From Ktedonobacter sp. SOSP1-85 (GTDB lineage Bacteria; Chloroflexota; Ktedonobacteria; Ktedonobacterales; Ktedonobacteraceae), in assembly GCF_016587415.1 (NCBI RefSeq), contig NZ_BNJI01000001.1, forward strand, positions 1,775,501 to 1,839,500: 64,000 nucleotides of DNA, read 5' to 3'. Below, piece after piece: positions 61,442 to 64,000 of this stretch. The notes beneath the pieces were generated by a model. It was not told where the DNA came from and ran no database searches. It saw only the letters and a list, made by a program, of their open reading frames with translations. The first letter of the stretch is position 1. Each line of letters begins with the position of its first letter. The translations under genes and the position numbers were made by a program.

Positions 61442-61690
61442 CTAGAGGCCGAGATCAGTGCCAAGACCAAGGTTCACGCTACCGGCTGGAGTCTGCACGC
61501 CAACGTTCACACCACCAGTCGCAAGAGGGAGGCTTGTTGACGTCGCCGTCGTCGTGGCATTTGATGCGGTGCCGTTGACTGTATTCAAGACCGAGCCCAC
61601 GACACCACCAAACAGACCGGAGCCGCCAGCAATTTGGTCTAGATCCTCATCGGTCAACTCCTGGAACATGGGATTTTTCTCGTCGGACAT
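61442..61690 (-). CDS. Double-glycine-leader peptide precursor (bacteriocin/RiPP-like)
   Basis: An 82-residue peptide with a classic cleavable leader: MSDEKNPMFQELTDEDLDQI then AGG. The E-L-(T/S)-D-E-x-L-x-x-I-A-G-G pattern is that recognised by C39 peptidases. Cleavage after Gly23 would release a 59-residue core rich in Gly, Thr, Ser, Val and Asn (GLFGGVVGSVLNTVNG, then GGVNVGVQTPAGSVNLG). It has no Cys and only two acidic residues or fewer, so lanthionine or disulfide formation is excluded. The ribosome site AGGAGG is perfect. First gene of the operon with adaptor and PCAT. No modification enzyme nearby, so the product may be an unmodified secreted peptide. Confidence 0.8.
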   Translation of the reverse strand: MSDEKNPMFQELTDEDLDQIAGGSGLFGGVVGSVLNTVNGTASNATTTATSTSLPLATGGVNVGVQTPAGSVNLGLGTDLGL

Positions 61691-62067
61691 AAAAACAAAT
61701 CCTCCTTGACAAACTACTAAAAAACGAGTGATCTGCTATCTCATGAGAGATGGATCACTATGGTCAAGTTCAGGTTGATCGGCTTTCCCATAACAAGGCA
61801 TCATAGCGACTGTCCGCATGGAGTCGCGACGGAAGAGTATGGGAAGCGACCTTTCCCAAACGTCCAAGAACGTTCCCATTGCATAGGCGTTCTTGAAACT
61901 ATGGATAGTATACTACTCTCAAAATAGTCTTTAGCTCACGCCATCTGCAATATAGCCGCATGGTACCACTTATCAGCGATAAAATACACAAAGGATGAGT
62001 TTGCATGACGTAATATACTCATCATTATTAATGTACATAGTTTTATTTATCGCACTATAAAATTAAA
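61691..62067 (-). promoter_or_regulatory. Upstream region of the peptide operon, two hairpins
   Basis: No gene seen in 377 bases. Stems GCGACT..AGTCGC (61806-61827) and CAAGAACG..CGTTCTTG (61865-61895) would form in the leader RNA if transcription starts near the TATACT at about 61910 (minus strand). They may be attenuators or an old terminator. Confidence 0.4.
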
Positions 62068-62832
62068 ATGTGGGTATGCGACTTCTACAGGGTATGTGGC
62101 AAGAAGTATATCGATCTGCTACAGTTGAGGCTTAAGAAAAATCGCATATTCAAGCAGCACAGGGAAGGGTACATTGAGGATGAAGCGTTTGATGGTGAAA
62201 TGGCAGCAATCACCCTCGCATTCAAAAGGCTTGATGTTCCAGAGGTAAGTGGAGTCGTCACCTACGACGAGGTGAGAGAATCTGGTGAACACCTCCCGGG
62301 CATGGCCGCCTTGTGGGATGTCGCGACACCTGAAGAGCAGTATGAGATGGTCACCATTCTCTTGGAGCCAGAGGGGTTCTCCTATGATGCAGAACTGAAA
62401 ATGATTGCTGCACTCAAACCCCGCCCGGCATTCCTGCCCATCTTGAGCATGCTTCAAAGAGTCTTTGAAGACAAAGAAACCAGTGAACTGTCACAAGCAG
62501 TTCACTGGTCGCGGCGGAACCGACAGACGACGAACCACCGGTCACCCCTGGCCCTGATCCCCATTGAGAAGTTGTTTTCGGGTCGCAATGATATTCTGAT
62601 CTCTACACCGAAATCGAGTACTGATTATGCCCAATCTAGCACTCCATTTGAACAGGCCCTTGAGAATCCAGGAGGCATTCCTTTACCGCAACGACGCCCA
62701 AGACCAGACGCCCCACCATGGAAAATCCCTGTTTCCGAATGGTCGAACGTAATACACCGTGTTGTTGAGAACCAAGAACCACTGTGCAGGGTTGCACTGG
62801 ATTATGGTGTTTCGCATGATCGGGATGTGTAA
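62068..62832 (+). pseudogene. Serine-recombinase C-terminal half (copy D)
   Basis: A 254-codon frame. The first half carries the distal helices of a large serine recombinase, with YIEDEAFDGEMAAITLAFKR, then ALWDVATPEEQYEMVTILLE and LKMIAALKPRPAFLPILSML. The second half is the tail shared with copies A, B and C (FEDKETSELSQAVHWSRRNR, IPIEKLFSGRNDIL, PPWKIPVSEWSNV). It ends inside the HTH (VALDYGVSHDRDV, stop). The resolvase catalytic domain is missing, so it is inactive. It identifies the dispersed repeats of the window as recombinase 3' ends. Confidence 0.75.
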
Positions 62833-62911
62833 AGAGAGGAGGTAAAATGCCTGGTTTAGGCATTTTACCTCCTCGTTCCGTCTGCTCTCCACACCCTTTC
62901 TGTCGAAACGG

Positions 62912-64000
62912 TCAACACGAACAAAGGAGGAGACATCGACAAGGAGTTGGAGTGAGGGTTGGAACTGATGTCGGCCTGGGCGTTGGCTTAGGTTGGGATG
63001 GTGGTGATGGCGCCACAGTAGGTGATGGCGCCACAGTAGGCGATGGCGCGACGGTAGACGGCGCTACCGTAGGTGATGGTGTAGTCTGAGTAGCGGTCAT
63101 AGTTGGTTGAGGTGATGATTGAGGGGTAGGTGTCACCTGTGCCGCTGTCGTTGTAGCTGAGCCTGCTGACGGGGTTGGTATTCCTTGGTGATAGCTCTGC
63201 TTTGATACGTCTGACGAGAGAAGCAAGCGAGGCAGAACTCCCATACCCAGGAGCAGGAAACATGCCAGAACAAGGGCTGCCCCCACCCCTATTGCAACTC
63301 TTTTTCTGCTTTGAGGAGGTGAAGGAGTAGGTGTTCTCCCCAAAGCGGGGCGTTTTGCCGTGACTTCACTCTCTGAAGGCGCAAGACTCTCGCCATCGAA
63401 GCTCATGGATGGAGTCTGAGACACATTTCCAGTTGAGGATGACACCGTCGCCAATGGGAATGTGGTCATGATCCTATCCCAAGAAGAAGCCGTGAGTGCT
63501 TCAAGAAAAGCTTGAATGCTCTCATGGCGTTCAAGCGGGTCTTTTGCCAATGCTTTGAGCACCGCTACATCGACATGCTGAGGGAGTTCTGGGACAATGT
63601 GAGTGAGCGGGGTGGGAGACTTCGAAGTCTCTTCTGTCGTTGAGTCTCCAGGAGGAAAAGGAGATTGACCGGTCAGCAGTTCATAGGCCAGATATCCAAG
63701 TGCATATTGATCGCTCTGCTTGCTATAGATACCTTCAAATTGTTCGGGCGGCACAGAATGCACATGCAAGAGATCAATCCGAGAGGTAGATAAATACGTT
63801 TCTATGAGACTCAAAGGCGTAAAGTCAGCCAGTAGTGCCTCTTCCTGGCTATTGAAGAAAATATTTTCAGGTTTGATGTTTGCATGCATGATATTTTGCG
63901 TATGAGCATATGCAAGAGCCTGTCCCACTCGTACAAGCGTAGCGACTGCTTTGTCAAAAGGGAAGGGGTCAGGAGTGAAGGCCATCATACGATGACGTAA
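62912..64000 (-). CDS. Kinase-like membrane protein with degenerate active site (partial, runs off the window)
   Basis: The open frame continues past 64000, so the N-lobe is not visible. What remains is a Hanks-type C-lobe with the catalytic loop HANIKPENI instead of HRDxKxxN, and ADFTPL instead of DFG. PPEQFEG (APE-like) and DQYALGYLAYELLTG follow normally. Loss of the catalytic Asp suggests a pseudokinase. One membrane helix (VAIGVGAALVLACFLLLGMG) leads to a Pro/Thr/Ser-rich outer tail containing PTVAPSPTVAPS repeats. It may signal by binding rather than phosphorylation. The last residues (CRCLLLCSC) look like an altered end. Confidence 0.8.
   Translation of the reverse strand, partial: LRHRMMAFTPDPFPFDKAVATLVRVGQALAYAHTQNIMHANIKPENIFFNSQEEALLADFTPLSLIETYLSTSRIDLLHVHSVPPEQFEGIYSKQSDQYALGYLAYELLTGQSPFPPGDSTTEETSKSPTPLTHIVPELPQHVDVAVLKALAKDPLERHESIQAFLEALTASSWDRIMTTFPLATVSSSTGNVSQTPSMSFDGESLAPSESEVTAKRPALGRTPTPSPPQSRKRVAIGVGAALVLACFLLLGMGVLPRLLLSSDVSKQSYHQGIPTPSAGSATTTAAQVTPTPQSSPQPTMTATQTTPSPTVAPSTVAPSPTVAPSPTVAPSPPSQPKPTPRPTSVPTLTPTPCRCLLLCSC
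63003..63086. repeat. 18-bp tandem repeat in the proline-rich tail
   Basis: GGTGATGGCGCCACAGTA is present twice exactly, then in two diverged units and a partial one. On the minus strand it encodes the repeated TVAPSP of the kinase-like protein's outer tail. It is likely variable in copy number. Confidence 0.8.

Noticed and set aside
63003..63086. A CRISPR-like or regulatory tandem array
   Set aside because: The 18-bp units are in frame and encode the Pro-rich tail of the kinase-like protein.
1..64000. tRNA or rRNA genes
   Set aside because: No T-loop GTTCRANYC with matching acceptor stem and no rRNA core motifs were recognised on either strand; a dedicated tRNA scan would settle it.

Overview
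The window looks like a piece of a large, mobile-element-rich genome of the Ktedonobacteria type (Chloroflexota). This is an inference from gene content. It has a Hanks-type Ser/Thr kinase fused to WD40 repeats, a second kinase-like protein with a proline-rich tail, a giant MalT/LuxR regulator, three TnpB genes of different lineages, several IS630/IS6 remnants and repeated serine-recombinase tails. No rRNA, tRNA, CRISPR array or replication origin was seen.

Layout. 1-2.5 kb: an SDR gene, a broken AhpD-like gene and an Rrf2 regulator. 2.6-4.3 kb: TnpB no. 1 and a Vgb-like remnant. 4.5-6.9 kb: an M20 peptidase and a membrane-anchored HNH protein. 7.0-9.0 kb: a recombinase tail and an ORF-less group II intron split by an intact IS630-type element. 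9.1-14.2 kb: small redox and hydrolase genes (LLM oxidoreductase, F420-reductase-like, LUD, MarR, isochorismatase) mixed with pseudogenes. 14.3-18.3 kb: a membrane glycosyltransferase, an S-adenosylhomocysteinase fragment and a TetR gene behind a promoter buried in a long palindrome. 18.9-28.2 kb: a multi-PAS histidine kinase, a metallo-beta-lactamase-fold hydrolase with a MarR regulator, a secreted sialidase-fold protein and a formaldehyde-dehydrogenase-like ADH. 28.3-29.9 kb: an insertion-sequence graveyard.

30.1-39.3 kb holds the most unusual intact unit. Five tightly coupled genes encode a 1641-residue TPR protein, a small J-like protein without HPD, a GrpE-like protein, a long Hsp70 and a zinc-ribbon/TPR protein. 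They converge on a Ser/Thr kinase-WD40 gene. It reads as a dedicated second chaperone machine, separate from housekeeping DnaK/DnaJ/GrpE.

41.4-51.7 kb: a MalT-type regulator, TnpB no. 2 with an overlapping ribbon-helix-helix gene, a palindrome-ended repeat, a PadR/pentapeptide-repeat/ABC-2 exporter operon, TnpB no. 3 (amber-interrupted) and an acetyltransferase pseudogene. 52-57.3 kb: a PQQ-propeller lipoprotein, an IS630 pseudogene, a secreted peptidoglycan-binding-domain protein, transposase fragments and a GNAT gene.

57.8-61.7 kb: a compact peptide-export operon on the minus strand. It has a double-glycine precursor peptide, an HlyD-like adaptor and a peptidase-containing ABC transporter. 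The window ends in a serine-recombinase remnant and a kinase-like gene that lacks the canonical catalytic residues and runs off the end.
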